A stretch of 64,000 bases of DNA. Origin: Bacillota bacterium. Its GTDB lineage: Bacteria > Bacillota > UBA994. Each line of letters begins with the position of its first letter. Position 1 is the stretch's first letter. The position numbers and the translations under genes were made by a program. Location of the stretch: positions 1-64,000 of the forward strand of contig WSXW01000003.1 in NCBI GenBank assembly GCA_009773495.1, written 5' to 3'. This document shows positions 26,237 to 35,157 of the stretch, piece after piece. The notes under the pieces are model-generated. The model searched no databases. It worked only from the letters and a program-made list of their open reading frames with translations, and was not told where the DNA came from.

Positions 26237-27437
26237 CACAGTGCTCCTTTCCCGTAACCACCGACATGATCTTGCCATGCCGCAACGTGGTAGTAAGATT
26301 ATCCCCAATATTAACCTCTAAACAGGACGTGATGACATGGGCGTCCTCGCTTTGCGTAACACTGTACCCGCGCGCGAGTACCTTGAGAGGGCTCAGGGCG
26401 TGTAGCGTTGCAGCGTAAGACGATAGCAGCCCCCGTTGTTTTGTCAGATACAAACTAGAGGATCCGATCAGTCTAAAGTGTAAATGTGTCGCATGCTCCC
26501 TCAGCATGCGTAACTGTCTTCTAGGTGAATTGGTATTGAGCCTTACGCTGAGATTGTCTGTGTGTTGGCGTAAAGATGTTAGCTTGCGCTCTAGACTAGT
26601 GCTTAGGCTCAGGCGCATCTCTAGGAGCCGACTCTCTAGGGCTCGTATGTCCGGAACTACTAATTCTGCAGCGGCAGAAGGTGTAGGGGCACGCATATCT
26701 GCTACAAAGTCGGCAATGGTAAAATCAGTCTCATGCCCTATTGCAGAAACAATCGGATACGGGCATTGCGTGATGGCGCGGGCTACCTGTTCGTCATTAA
26801 AAGCCCATAGGTCTTCGATGGAGCCACCACCCCGGCCCAAGATCACCACGTCAATATCGCTATGAGCGCAAATATTGTGTAGGGCCGAAACAATAGAAGG
26901 AACAGCGTCTGCCCCTTGCACCGTTACAGGGATAATTAAAACCTGGGCTAAAGGATATCGACGACGCAAAACCGTAATAATGTCACGGATGGCTGCTCCC
27001 GTAGGGGAAGTCAAAACAGCTACCGTGCGAGGGTGCTTGGGTAAGGGTCTTTTGCGATGCTCTGCAAACAGCCCTTCCTCGTCGAGCCGTTTTTTTAGCT
27101 GTTCGTATGCTACGTATAGAGAGCCTAGCCCGTCTGGTTCAATTAGGTCAACGTAGAATTGGTAAGCCCCATCGCGCTCATAGACTCCGATATTACCTTT
27201 AGTTAAAACCTTCATGCCGTCATAAGGTCGAAATTTTAGCAGACCCGTACGGCTTCGCCACATAACTGATTTTAAGCTAGCTCTATCATCTTTTAAAGTG
27301 AAGTAGTAATGCCCTGAGCTGTGTGCCTTAAAATTAGATATTTCACCACTGACCCACACCTTCTGAAGCAGCGCGCTCCCTTCAAGAATTTCGCGAATAT
27401 GAGCAGTGAGATCGTAGACGGATAGTGGCCTAGCCAT
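26226..27437 (-). CDS. xseA: Exodeoxyribonuclease VII large subunit
   Basis: A 403-residue nuclease subunit: N-terminal OB fold (VWVSGEISNFKAHSSGHYYF), then the catalytic region with VAVLTSPTGAAIRDI, ILGRGGGSIEDLWAFNDE and ISAIGHETDFTIADFVAD, then a helical coiled region that binds XseB. ATG overlaps the folD stop by eight bases, with no clear ribosome site, consistent with coupled translation. Confidence 0.95.
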   Translation of the reverse strand: MARPLSVYDLTAHIREILEGSALLQKVWVSGEISNFKAHSSGHYYFTLKDDRASLKSVMWRSRTGLLKFRPYDGMKVLTKGNIGVYERDGAYQFYVDLIEPDGLGSLYVAYEQLKKRLDEEGLFAEHRKRPLPKHPRTVAVLTSPTGAAIRDIITVLRRRYPLAQVLIIPVTVQGADAVPSIVSALHNICAHSDIDVVILGRGGGSIEDLWAFNDEQVARAITQCPYPIVSAIGHETDFTIADFVADMRAPTPSAAAELVVPDIRALESRLLEMRLSLSTSLERKLTSLRQHTDNLSVRLNTNSPRRQLRMLREHATHLHFRLIGSSSLYLTKQRGLLSSYAATLHALSPLKVLARGYSVTQSEDAHVITSCLEVNIGDNLTTTLRHGKIMSVVTGKEHCDAI

Positions 27438-28269
27438 TCTGTATTTTAGCTGCTAAAACAGTATTTTTGAGTAGCAAGGCAATAGTCATGGGTCCCACAC
27501 CGCCGGGAACAGGAGTAATAAATGATGCCAATGTTGCCACAGCGTCGTAATCTACATCACCAACCAGCTTATCCCCTACACGATTAGTGCCAACATCAAT
27601 CACCACCGCACCGGGCTTTACCATGTCCGCTGTAATTAGATTAACCTTGCCCACAGCTACAATAAGCACGTCGGCTTGGCGAGTAAAGTGCGCTAAGTTT
27701 TCGGTGTGGCGATGGCAAGTGGTGACGGTAGCGTCTGCTAGGAGGGCCAAGGTAGACAGTGGTTTACCCACTACGTTGCTACGCCCTACTACTACCACAT
27801 GCTTACCCTTGAGGGGGTAATCTATAGACTTAAGCATTTCCATTATACCGGCTGGCGTGCAAGGGATAAGAGCCTCAGCAAAGCCGAGGTTCATTAAGCC
27901 TATGTTCGTGGGGTGGAAACCATCAACATCCTTTTCCCGTTTGACAGCTCCAAAAATTGCCATTTGGTCAAGATGACTCGGTAATGGCATTTGCACTAAA
28001 ATGCCGTTTACGCCACGGTCGCTATTAAGGCCGTCTATCAGCATCATTAACTCATCCTGAGTGGCCTCAGCAGGCAGTCGGTGGACGGTAGACTCAACAT
28101 TAGCCGCCTTACACGCCTTTTCTTTCATGCCGACATAAGTGTGGCTGGCTGGGTCATCGCCTACCAGAATTACAGCTAAGTGTGGTTTTACTGTAAGAGT
28201 CTTGGCCTCTGCTGCGACCTCTTCGCGAAATTTTTTAGCTAAGTCTTTACCATCAATAATTTTAGCCAT
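27430..28269 (-). CDS. folD: Bifunctional methylene-THF dehydrogenase/cyclohydrolase
   Basis: A 279-residue FolD that interconverts methylene-, methenyl- and formyl-tetrahydrofolate. Motifs: TYVGMKEKACKAANV with the catalytic Tyr and Lys, GILVQMPLPSHLD, GRSNVVGKPLSTLAL and TPVPGGVGPMTIALLL. Start is the ATG after AAGGAGGTATTACAT. Leads the folD-xseA-xseB-ispA series. Confidence 0.96.
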   Translation of the reverse strand: MAKIIDGKDLAKKFREEVAAEAKTLTVKPHLAVILVGDDPASHTYVGMKEKACKAANVESTVHRLPAEATQDELMMLIDGLNSDRGVNGILVQMPLPSHLDQMAIFGAVKREKDVDGFHPTNIGLMNLGFAEALIPCTPAGIMEMLKSIDYPLKGKHVVVVGRSNVVGKPLSTLALLADATVTTCHRHTENLAHFTRQADVLIVAVGKVNLITADMVKPGAVVIDVGTNRVGDKLVGDVDYDAVATLASFITPVPGGVGPMTIALLLKNTVLAAKIQNG

Positions 28270-28325
28270 ATGTAATACCTCCTTAGTTATCTGTGTTCCA
28301 CCAGTCCTCGCGGGCGGCACTGTAT

Positions 28326-28742
28326 TTATTGCTTCACCCAGCCCTGCTGACGTGCAATATTACCGAGCATTCCGTTAATAAATCGGCTTGACTCCTCGGT
28401 GCTATATTGTTTAGCCAGTTCTAACCCCTCATTGATAACGACGTTAATCGGTGTATCAGGGTCATGACTGAGCATTTCTGCCAGAGATAAGCGGAGTAAG
28501 CTGATGTCAACGCGGGCCAAACGGTCGATGGTCCAACCGACGCTGGCATTAGAAATAAAAGCATTAATCTCTTCCCAATGACTGAGCGCCGCCCGGACGA
28601 TGCGTCGTGCATAATCTGCGTCCCGATTTGCAAGCGGAGTTGATTCCATAGCGTAGGCAAAAGCCTGGGGCTCGTCCACCAGACCCAAGTCAAGCTGATA
28701 TAAAGTCTGCAGAGCAGCTTCTCGAGCTGTTCTTCGGCTCAT
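28326..28742 (-). CDS. nusB: Transcription antitermination factor NusB
   Basis: A 138-residue all-helical protein starting MSRRTAREAALQTLYQLDLG and containing INVVINEGLELAKQYSTEES; it helps form rRNA antitermination complexes. Located between the Asp23 cluster and folD, as in many Clostridia. Good ribosome site (CAGGGGGAA). Confidence 0.94.
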   Translation of the reverse strand: MSRRTAREAALQTLYQLDLGLVDEPQAFAYAMESTPLANRDADYARRIVRAALSHWEEINAFISNASVGWTIDRLARVDISLLRLSLAEMLSHDPDTPINVVINEGLELAKQYSTEESSRFINGMLGNIARQQGWVKQ

Positions 28743-28795
28743 TAAGCGTTCCCCCTGTTTAGTGGCCTAGGGCCATTTGTTTATATATCTTACCA

Positions 28796-28824
28796 TAAAA
28801 AAACCACCTTTAAACGGGTGGTTT
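28796..28824 (-). terminator. Rho-independent terminator of the asp23-amaP-DUF2273 genes
   Basis: Stem AAACCACC / GGTGGTTT with a loop of about eight bases and a run of Ts on the minus strand, directly after the DUF2273 stop codon. Confidence 0.85.
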
Positions 28825-28828
28825 AGGT

Positions 28829-29047
28829 TTAGTCAACCGGTGGCAGCAACCTTTCGAGCAGGGCGCGGAGGTCTTCATCACGATCAAGCCGAAGCCCGAT
28901 ATAATACCCTGCTGTAGCACAGAGTAAGATGAAGAGCGTCCGCAAGAATCCATAATGTAAGTATACAAAAGCAAAGGATAGACCTGAAATAGTGCCGACA
29001 ATCCGACCGCGATACAGCGTTAAAATCTTTCGCACTACGTTATACAT
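28829..29047 (-). CDS. DUF2273 small membrane protein
   Basis: A 72-residue protein with two membrane segments (IVGTISGLSFAFVYLHYGFL and LFILLCATAGYYIGL), the usual DUF2273 form. It is regularly encoded with Asp23/Gls24 and AmaP in the envelope-stress cluster; role unknown. ATG after AGGAAGGG, eight bases past amaP. Confidence 0.88.
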   Translation of the reverse strand: MYNVVRKILTLYRGRIVGTISGLSFAFVYLHYGFLRTLFILLCATAGYYIGLRLDRDEDLRALLERLLPPVD

Positions 29048-29055
29048 AGCCCTTC

Positions 29056-29589
29056 CTACTGCACTCGCACTCTAGATGTCGGCGCCATTTCTACCACAAG
29101 TACTTTAACGGTCACCACGTTGACTCCTGCGCTCGCTTCTACAGTGCGCTTAAGCGTATCCTGCAATAAGGTTGTGACGGTGGGAATGTTGCTATCCTGA
29201 CTTGTGGATACCTCCGCATAGATGGTGAGTCCATCATCACCCAATTCTACTCGCACTTTGGCATTGCTCACGCCGCGGACGGATTGCGCTGCTTTCTGGG
29301 CGAGGTTCTTAATGGCCGTGATGGAGATGCGTACATCCCCTAACTCGCTATGATGAGTGATGGCGGAAAGTGTTGTGCGTTCCTTGCGAATACCCGACAG
29401 CAGAAATCGAACGCTAAAGATTAAGAACAGTGCGGTTAAAGGGATTGCTTCCCATCTAGTTAGAAAGGCACCTAATTCAGGAGCTCCCCATCCTGGAGGA
29501 AAACCTAGGTACGCACCAAGCACCATCAGTGCAATGGTGGCGACAGCGAGGGTGTATAACGACAACATAATGCGGTCAAAAATCTTCAC
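29056..29589 (-). CDS. amaP: Alkaline shock membrane anchor AmaP
   Basis: A 177-residue protein with two N-terminal membrane helices and a C-terminal Asp23-like domain (ITAIKNLAQKAAQSVRGVSN). AmaP tethers Asp23 to the membrane. Start chosen at the GTG that gives MKIFDRIMLSLY, eight bases after AGGGG; the frame opens three codons earlier inside the ribosome site. Confidence 0.88.
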   Translation of the reverse strand: MKIFDRIMLSLYTLAVATIALMVLGAYLGFPPGWGAPELGAFLTRWEAIPLTALFLIFSVRFLLSGIRKERTTLSAITHHSELGDVRISITAIKNLAQKAAQSVRGVSNAKVRVELGDDGLTIYAEVSTSQDSNIPTVTTLLQDTLKRTVEASAGVNVVTVKVLVVEMAPTSRVRVQ

Positions 29590-29615
29590 CAAGAACACCC
29601 CTTTATACTGCTTGT

Positions 29616-29653
29616 CCCGTTTGAGATAGACCTTCAGGTCTATCTCAAACGGG
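29616..29653 (-). other. Perfect 17-bp intra-operon hairpin over the asp23 stop
   Basis: CCCGTTTGAGATAGACC (29616-29632) pairs perfectly with 29637-29653 around a 4-base loop. The asp23 TAG stop (29640-29642) and last codons lie in the stem, and no T-run follows, so it is not a classical terminator. It may protect the 3' end of asp23 mRNA or reduce amaP expression. Confidence 0.8.
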
Positions 29654-30020
29654 TCTCTTCCTCTTTTGGTTCATGAACACTAACAGACTGTACATAAACG
29701 TTAACTTCAACAACCTGTAGACCTGTCATGGTCTCAATCGCACTACGGACATTCTCTTGTACTTTAAGGGCAACTTCCGGAATCTTAAAACCATACTCCA
29801 ATACAACATATAGATCAACCGCAGCTTCTTTTTCGCCTACGGTTACTTTTACCCCCTTGGACAAATTGCGCTTGCCCAGCATCTCTACTAGAGAGACTCC
29901 ACTCATTCCTGCCACTCCGGCCACTTCGCTTGCCGCTAAGCCAGCGATTGTTCCAACGACATCGTCAGAAATATGTACCGTGCCCACATCAGCTGATCTA
30001 AATTGGAGAGCTTTCTCCAA
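29640..30020 (-). CDS. Asp23/Gls24 family envelope stress protein
   Basis: A 126-residue Asp23-family protein: ISDDVVGTIAGLAASEVAGV, KGVKVTVGEKEAAVDLYVV and VALKVQENVRSAIETMTGL are characteristic. Abundant cell-envelope-associated proteins of Bacillota. The start is taken as TTG, eight bases after GGAGG; the GTG three codons upstream lies within that ribosome site. Followed by a strong hairpin. Confidence 0.92.
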   Translation of the reverse strand: MEKALQFRSADVGTVHISDDVVGTIAGLAASEVAGVAGMSGVSLVEMLGKRNLSKGVKVTVGEKEAAVDLYVVLEYGFKIPEVALKVQENVRSAIETMTGLQVVEVNVYVQSVSVHEPKEEETRLR

Positions 30021-30094
30021 GCGTATCACCTCCTGCTTGCTACGGGCTTATTATACCAAAAGATGAAAGCATATGACAGCCTATTTGCGGAAGC

Positions 30095-30637
30095 CTATTT
30101 ACGGAAGCGCACTCTGACGTTTTGGAGCTTAATTCCGCCCACTGTGGTTACCACGTCCGCTACCTGGAGTGCTTGTGGCTCACTCAACGATTCGGCCTTA
30201 ACTATAATCTCCGCACCGACTGGCCCAAAGAATACAACTGCATCGGCAAAACCTTTTCCTACGATTAAACGTTCGACATAGAGCTCTACTTCCCTCTGCG
30301 CGGCCACTTCTATCATTTCCATCTGAGCCTTAGAGCGTGTTTCATGTGATGAATTGACGTTGTTGACGACTTCACGCAATAATTCAATTCTTTGACTGCG
30401 TTCCCGCTCTCGCTCCATGCGATGTTCCACGAAATAGTCACGCACAGACTCTTCTAGCTCAGGAACAGCAACAGAGGACTCCGGCAGAGAACTAGCAGGG
30501 ATATCTAGCGGTTTTATGGTGCTAATGGGTGCAGTCGGCCAAAAAGTGTACAAGGCATAATAACCCACTGACCCCACTACAATGACAGTCACAAGAAACT
30601 TAGCCAACATGCTTTTATCAATAATTATTTTGGCCAC
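30095..30637 (-). CDS. spoIIIAH: Stage III sporulation protein AH
   Basis: A 180-residue mother-cell membrane protein with one N-terminal helix (AKFLVTVIVVGSVGYYALY) and a C-terminal YscJ/FliF-like ring-building domain (KGFADAVVFFGPVGAEIIVK). It pairs with SpoIIQ across the septal space. The GTG start lies inside the GGAGG ribosome site; ATA or ATT four to six codons on, or ATG at codon 10, are alternatives. Last gene of spoIIIAA-AH. Confidence 0.92.
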   Translation of the reverse strand: MAKIIIDKSMLAKFLVTVIVVGSVGYYALYTFWPTAPISTIKPLDIPASSLPESSVAVPELEESVRDYFVEHRMERERERSQRIELLREVVNNVNSSHETRSKAQMEMIEVAAQREVELYVERLIVGKGFADAVVFFGPVGAEIIVKAESLSEPQALQVADVVTTVGGIKLQNVRVRFRK

Positions 30638-30640
30638 CTC

Positions 30641-31249
30641 CTATTTGCCTGGGAATACGCGCACCCTGTGTGCGGGTAGAGAGAGAATGGTTTGCACAGC
30701 CTGGGTTAACGAAGCCTGCATCTTAGGGTCATTAGCTCCACTTGCAACTACAACTACTCCTCTGATCTCTGGAGTCAGCTCTTTTAGCTTCACCACTGAG
30801 TCGCCACTGGTGTTACGGGCCATGACAGGCTGTGAAGAAAGGGTTTCTTCTTGGGATACCTTCGATGCTCCTGAGGGGTCCTTATCTTCGGTAGTACGGG
30901 AGGTCTGCTGGGTGCTTGAGGCAATCTCTACATCGTTAGACGATGCTAAGGTAAGCATCACCGTGACCTGACCGGCTCCCTTGATTTGTCCCAAGACACT
31001 CTCAAGCTGCCCTTCGAGGGATTCTTGGTACTGTTGCCTAGCCACAATGGCGGCGTTAGGTTGTGTATTACCAGATACAGAAGCCTTTACAAGCTGTGCG
31101 TCAGGTGGAGCGGTGGCGGGGAAATAAAGGCGAATGGCTAGCAGCACTAGGATTAGTGCTAAGATCAGCTGCGCCTTCTTATTCTCAATCAAGCGCTGTA
31201 ACGTCTGTATTAGTGTATTGTCGGCCTTAAGGGTTCGGCCTTCCTGCAT
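30641..31249 (-). CDS. spoIIIAG: Stage III sporulation protein AG
   Basis: A 202-residue protein with an N-terminal membrane helix (LILALILVLLAIRLYFP) and an extracytoplasmic ring domain; RGVVVVASGANDPKMQASL is the typical SpoIIIAG/YscJ-like segment. Forms the large ring of the feeding-tube channel. Start at the ATG eight bases after AGGAG. Confidence 0.93.
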   Translation of the reverse strand: MQEGRTLKADNTLIQTLQRLIENKKAQLILALILVLLAIRLYFPATAPPDAQLVKASVSGNTQPNAAIVARQQYQESLEGQLESVLGQIKGAGQVTVMLTLASSNDVEIASSTQQTSRTTEDKDPSGASKVSQEETLSSQPVMARNTSGDSVVKLKELTPEIRGVVVVASGANDPKMQASLTQAVQTILSLPAHRVRVFPGK

Positions 31250-31260
31250 CTCCAACACTC

Positions 31261-31797
31261 CTATCTCTTTATATGTATTCTTACTTGTATCGTTTCAAGC
31301 CCATAAGTTGTGCGTAGCTTATCCGATAACTGTCGTCTGATTTGCTCTCCACTGTCGCTTTCGGCGAGCGGCTTACGCAAAGCGACGGTCAACTCAATCG
31401 TGGTAGGGTTACCGTAACTTGGACTGGCTGAATTTTGGTCAACTGTAACTGTAGCTGTAGCTGACTGAATAATATCAATCTCTTCAGCGAGTTGGGCGAC
31501 CCTAGCCTCTAACACGAGATTGTAGGCAAGCCAAGCGGATTTGTCCGAGAGAGGCTCAACAGCAGTGACCATGGCTCGGCCCGAATGTTGTTCGGCAGAG
31601 GCTAACCTAGTGCTTACGTCTAGTTCGGAATTAATGAGCTTTAGCACCGGTGTGAGTAGCAGGAGTAGAAGAATCAGGCCCACTGTGTAGTCTACATACT
31701 TTTTAAGAGAGGAGTTAGGCAAGGCCAGATCGATGAACGTGGCTAGTACAAGAAGTATGACGATTTCTTGTATCCATTCCCTAAGAAAAGCAAACAT
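31261..31797 (-). CDS. spoIIIAF: Stage III sporulation protein AF
   Basis: A 178-residue protein with two N-terminal membrane segments (IVILLVLATFIDLAL, VGLILLLLLLTPVLKLI) and a C-terminal domain ending QLSDKLRTTYGLETIQVRI, matching SpoIIIAF. Component of the SpoIIIA-SpoIIQ channel. Confidence 0.93.
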   Translation of the reverse strand: MFAFLREWIQEIVILLVLATFIDLALPNSSLKKYVDYTVGLILLLLLLTPVLKLINSELDVSTRLASAEQHSGRAMVTAVEPLSDKSAWLAYNLVLEARVAQLAEEIDIIQSATATVTVDQNSASPSYGNPTTIELTVALRKPLAESDSGEQIRRQLSDKLRTTYGLETIQVRIHIKR

Positions 31798-31813
31798 TTT
31801 CTCTTACCTCATT

Positions 31814-32986
31814 TCAGCGAAGGCTCAAAGCGGCATTTCCGGTACCAATCACAATTGTGATGAGAATGAATAACATGACCCCGACAGTCACTAAGGCTGC
31901 TCCCACTACTGTAAGCAGACTCGCCAAATTGCTCAATGCATCCACCACGGGATTTGATCCCATAGGTTGGATGATGGCTGCCGCTAGCCGATAAATAACA
32001 ACAATGACCATTATTTTTAAGGCTGGCATAGCACAGAGAATAAAAACGGTCATCAGTCCCACCAAACCAATCCCATTCTTTAAGAGCATGGAGCAACCCG
32101 CTACAGTTTCAAAGACATCAGAGAACAAACTTCCGACTACGGGTATAAAGTTCTTCACCGCAAACTTCGCCGTGCGGAATGCTATACCGTCCGCTACCCC
32201 TGCGGCAGTGCCTTGCACCACGCTTAATCCAATAAAAACTGTAAAGCTGAGACCCATTACTGCCACTGCGATATCGCGCAGTAATCCAGCCAACTTACTC
32301 ACCTGAAGTTTGTCAGAAAAGCTGTTGATGAGATATAACACCCCAGAGAAATAAAGAAGAGGGAGCACGGTGTTAGCTACGATTGTACTTACGGTAGTGG
32401 CTGCTACAGTAATAAGTGGGTGAAACAGCGCCGCGGAGCCAGCAGCACCCATGGAGACCAGTAGAGTAAGCAACACAGGCAAGAGACTGTAGATGAAGCC
32501 AACCATGGTGCGTATTGAGCCAGAAACAGTCTGGATTGCGAAGGCAAAGCTTTGTAGTGTAAAGCCCATTAGCACTACAAAGCAGATCGCGTAAGCTACA
32601 TTGCCTACGTCGCCGCCTAAGCTGTCCTGCATTTTTTTCATTAACGCACAGAGGACTGCCAGCACTATGAGCTTACCTAGGAGCGACAACTGCCCTATTA
32701 TTTCGCTCAGAAAATAGCGCAGAAGACTTGCCAAGACTTCTTTAGGATTCAGGCCTCCCCCAGAATGCAGATTAGAGATAACCGAGCGGATATCAAGATT
32801 CGGGATGTAGCCGGCATACTCATCTTGAATTGCCTGAAGCACAGTCTCTAGCGAAGCAAGGTCTAGCTCGTCTAATTGCTCGTTTAGTACAGACTCTAAT
32901 GCACTTTCCCAGTCCTCAGGAGCGGCAAATACTTGAGTGGGTAGCAATAGGAGGAGCAGCATTATAACTGCAACGAATTTTTTCAT
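31814..32986 (-). CDS. spoIIIAE: Stage III sporulation protein AE
   Basis: A 390-residue polytopic membrane protein with a signal peptide (KKFVAVIMLLLLLLPTQVFA) and many hydrophobic helices after residue 100; TVVNTVLPLLYFSGVLYLI-like and FIPVVGSLFSDVFETVAG segments match SpoIIIAE. Largest inner-membrane part of the channel. Confidence 0.94.
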   Translation of the reverse strand: MKKFVAVIMLLLLLLPTQVFAAPEDWESALESVLNEQLDELDLASLETVLQAIQDEYAGYIPNLDIRSVISNLHSGGGLNPKEVLASLLRYFLSEIIGQLSLLGKLIVLAVLCALMKKMQDSLGGDVGNVAYAICFVVLMGFTLQSFAFAIQTVSGSIRTMVGFIYSLLPVLLTLLVSMGAAGSAALFHPLITVAATTVSTIVANTVLPLLYFSGVLYLINSFSDKLQVSKLAGLLRDIAVAVMGLSFTVFIGLSVVQGTAAGVADGIAFRTAKFAVKNFIPVVGSLFSDVFETVAGCSMLLKNGIGLVGLMTVFILCAMPALKIMVIVVIYRLAAAIIQPMGSNPVVDALSNLASLLTVVGAALVTVGVMLFILITIVIGTGNAALSLR

Positions 32987-32994
32987 CTTCTCAC

Positions 32995-33381
32995 CTACGG
33001 TATTATGCTTAGCAACGTTTCAAGTATGACAAGTACTACAGGCACTGACAAACTGAGAATAGTCAGTTTGCCAGCCAGTTCGACTTTAGAGGCTAGGGAG
33101 TTCTCACCTGCGTCTTTACAGATCTGCGCGCCATATTCAGCCACGTAGGCCACTCCCATGATCTTGATCAGTGTATTCATGTGCATAGTGCCGACATTAG
33201 CTCGCTTGGCCAGCTCCTCGACCATTCTGATGACGGTGGCCATTTTGCCTAGTAAACCAATCATGATGGCAACTGAGGCCGCAATGACTAAAATTATGGC
33301 TAGTTCGGGCCTAAGTTGTCGCAGGAGTAATGACGCCATTACTACAGCTAGGGCTAGCATTACGTAAAGGAATATTTCCAT
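32995..33381 (-). CDS. spoIIIAD: Stage III sporulation protein AD
   Basis: A 128-residue membrane protein with four hydrophobic segments; LRQLRPELAIILVIAASVAI and IMGVAYVAEYGAQICKDAGE are diagnostic. It lies one base after spoIIIAC and nine bases before spoIIIAE. Confidence 0.94.
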   Translation of the reverse strand: MEIFLYVMLALAVVMASLLLRQLRPELAIILVIAASVAIMIGLLGKMATVIRMVEELAKRANVGTMHMNTLIKIMGVAYVAEYGAQICKDAGENSLASKVELAGKLTILSLSVPVVLVILETLLSIIP

Positions 33382-33382
33382 T

Positions 33383-33583
33383 CTAGAAGTGCATCAGGGT
33401 CTGTATTGCCCTAAAGAGAGCAACAACTTGATACACAATAAACGTCAGCACCATAATTATGCCGGTGATCCATACTAGGGTGGCCGACTCTTTGCGGTCC
33501 CAACTGCTGAGGAGGTTGTAAATAATACCAATGGCCAGCAGAAAGGCTGTGAGCTGCATGATAACGCGAAAGTTCATCTCCAT
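33383..33583 (-). CDS. spoIIIAC: Stage III sporulation protein AC
   Basis: A 66-residue two-helix membrane protein of normal SpoIIIAC length, with LLSSWDRKESATLVWITGII between and into the second helix. ATG with AAGGGGGC. Confidence 0.93.
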   Translation of the reverse strand: MEMNFRVIMQLTAFLLAIGIIYNLLSSWDRKESATLVWITGIIMVLTFIVYQVVALFRAIQTLMHF

Positions 33584-33599
33584 GAAAATGCCCCCTTAG

Positions 33600-34118
33600 C
33601 TAAAAGATGATGATTACAGCCACGATTCCCGCTAGGACTCCTAGGTAGCGCCAGAGGCGCTCATTTTTGGCCGCCTCGTTAACAGCGGACTGATGAAGGC
33701 CTTCTATGCGACGCGAAGCTAAGAGCAAGTGACGCTGCTGATCTTCCCGATCACTGGTGCCGATTACGTCTCCCAGGGCACGCAGCGCCTCAATATCCGG
33801 AGCGAGTAGGGCTGAGGCAGCCTGTAACTGTTCTAACCCCTCCTCCCAGGCTATCCGCGCGGGCTTTAGGTTATCTATTTCCTGTGCAACTCGAGAGAAA
33901 AATGCGCCGATGGTGTCACAGCTTCGGCTCAAGTTTTGTAGCGCTTCAGAGAGAGGTGTAGCTGCATATACAATTTCTGTTAACAATATTTGGACGCCTG
34001 TAAGCAGGGCCTGTAGTTGCCGCGGTCGCTCGGCGTAGTTACGGGCAATGGTGAAGCCCATCATAGAAGACCCATAGATAATTAGGGCGTAGCAGAGAAT
34101 GTTAGCTATGTTGTGCAT
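33600..34118 (-). CDS. spoIIIAB: Stage III sporulation protein AB
   Basis: A 172-residue SpoIIIAB with membrane segments at each end (ILCYALIIYGSSMMGFTIAR and YLGVLAGIVAVIIIF) and a helical GspF-like middle (LLTGVQILLTEIVYAATPLS). Start at the ATG after AAGGGGAGCTTC, overlapping spoIIIAA by 17 bases. Confidence 0.93.
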   Translation of the reverse strand: MHNIANILCYALIIYGSSMMGFTIARNYAERPRQLQALLTGVQILLTEIVYAATPLSEALQNLSRSCDTIGAFFSRVAQEIDNLKPARIAWEEGLEQLQAASALLAPDIEALRALGDVIGTSDREDQQRHLLLASRRIEGLHQSAVNEAAKNERLWRYLGVLAGIVAVIIIF

Positions 34119-35022
34119 GAAGCTCCCCTTTTTGACGGCTGAATACTCCACCGATGTATTCTACAGTCCCGGGGCCCCTTCTATTGCTAAGAATCACCAC
34201 GCGCTGAAACAGACCGCGCTGTAGTAAGGTGCTCAGGTTAGGTCGAGCGGCTACTTCCTCGTAAGTAGCTCCATGCGCGCTGGCCATCACTCGTACACCG
34301 GAGTTCAGTGCTTCTTCGATGGCTGAGGCATCCTCCGCACTGCCAATTTCGTCTGTCACAATTACGTCTGGCGAGAGAGCTCTAAGTGCCATCAGCATGC
34401 CCTCAGCTTTAGGGCAGCCGTCCAGCACATCAGTACGGAGTCCTACGTCAAGTTGGGGCCGTCCGTTATAGCAGCCGGCTATCTCTGAGCGCTCGTCAAT
34501 AATACAGACACGCTGTCCTTTATCACTGAGCTGGCGAGCCATGTCGCGCAGCAGTGTGGTTTTCCCAGCTTGAGGTGGAGAAATAACTAGGGTGTGGTAC
34601 GGACAGCCTTCGGCATCCAGTAACTCCCGCCAAAGTCTGTCCGCGCAGCCCTCCACACTCTTGGCGATGCGCAGACAGATAGTCGATATATGCTTAAGAC
34701 CACGGATATGACCTTTGGGGTCTAGCAGGGCTTTGCCCGCAAAGCCGACCCGGTGACCGCCGGGGAGTGTAATATAACCTTGGCGGAGTTCATCTTCAAA
34801 GGCATAAAGTGAACTTCCCGAGAAGGCCGAGACCAGGTGTTGAATATCTTGGTTAGAGGCAATAATGGGGAGCATGATCTCTTTTCCGGATTGCACAATT
34901 TGTACAGGCTTGCCTGTACGTGCGCGGATTTCCAGACAGTCTAGGTGGTATAGAGAATCTTGCCAATGTGGAGGGAATAGTTTTAGTAGGCTAGTCCAAT
35001 CGGTGTTTATAACCTTGTCCAT
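34102..35022 (-). CDS. spoIIIAA: Stage III sporulation protein AA (ATPase)
   Basis: A 306-residue secretion-type ATPase that powers the feeding-tube channel. Walker A is SPPQAGKTTLLRDMA; Walker B lies in SPDVIVTDEIGSAED. First gene of the eight-gene operon. Start at the ATG after AGGCAGGTG. On the minus strand CATATGTA about 25 bases upstream partly resembles a sigma-E -10, but I see no convincing -35. Confidence 0.95.
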   Translation of the reverse strand: MDKVINTDWTSLLKLFPPHWQDSLYHLDCLEIRARTGKPVQIVQSGKEIMLPIIASNQDIQHLVSAFSGSSLYAFEDELRQGYITLPGGHRVGFAGKALLDPKGHIRGLKHISTICLRIAKSVEGCADRLWRELLDAEGCPYHTLVISPPQAGKTTLLRDMARQLSDKGQRVCIIDERSEIAGCYNGRPQLDVGLRTDVLDGCPKAEGMLMALRALSPDVIVTDEIGSAEDASAIEEALNSGVRVMASAHGATYEEVAARPNLSTLLQRGLFQRVVILSNRRGPGTVEYIGGVFSRQKGELHAQHS

Positions 35023-35079
35023 TTTTGCACCTGCCTTTCTGCTTAAATACATATGTGGGCTAGACCAATTTTAGGACAA

Positions 35080-35101
35080 CAAAAAAGCCCCCCGAGGGGG
35101 C
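35080..35101 (-). terminator. Rho-independent terminator before spoIIIAA
   Basis: Stem GCCCCC / GGGGGC with a 3-base loop followed by six Ts on the minus strand. It terminates the gene at 35158 and isolates the spoIIIA operon. Confidence 0.85.
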
Positions 35102-35157
35102 GAAGGAATTCGTGAGCGTCCGTACCTACAGAGAACGCCGTTGGAGTACCATTGGCC

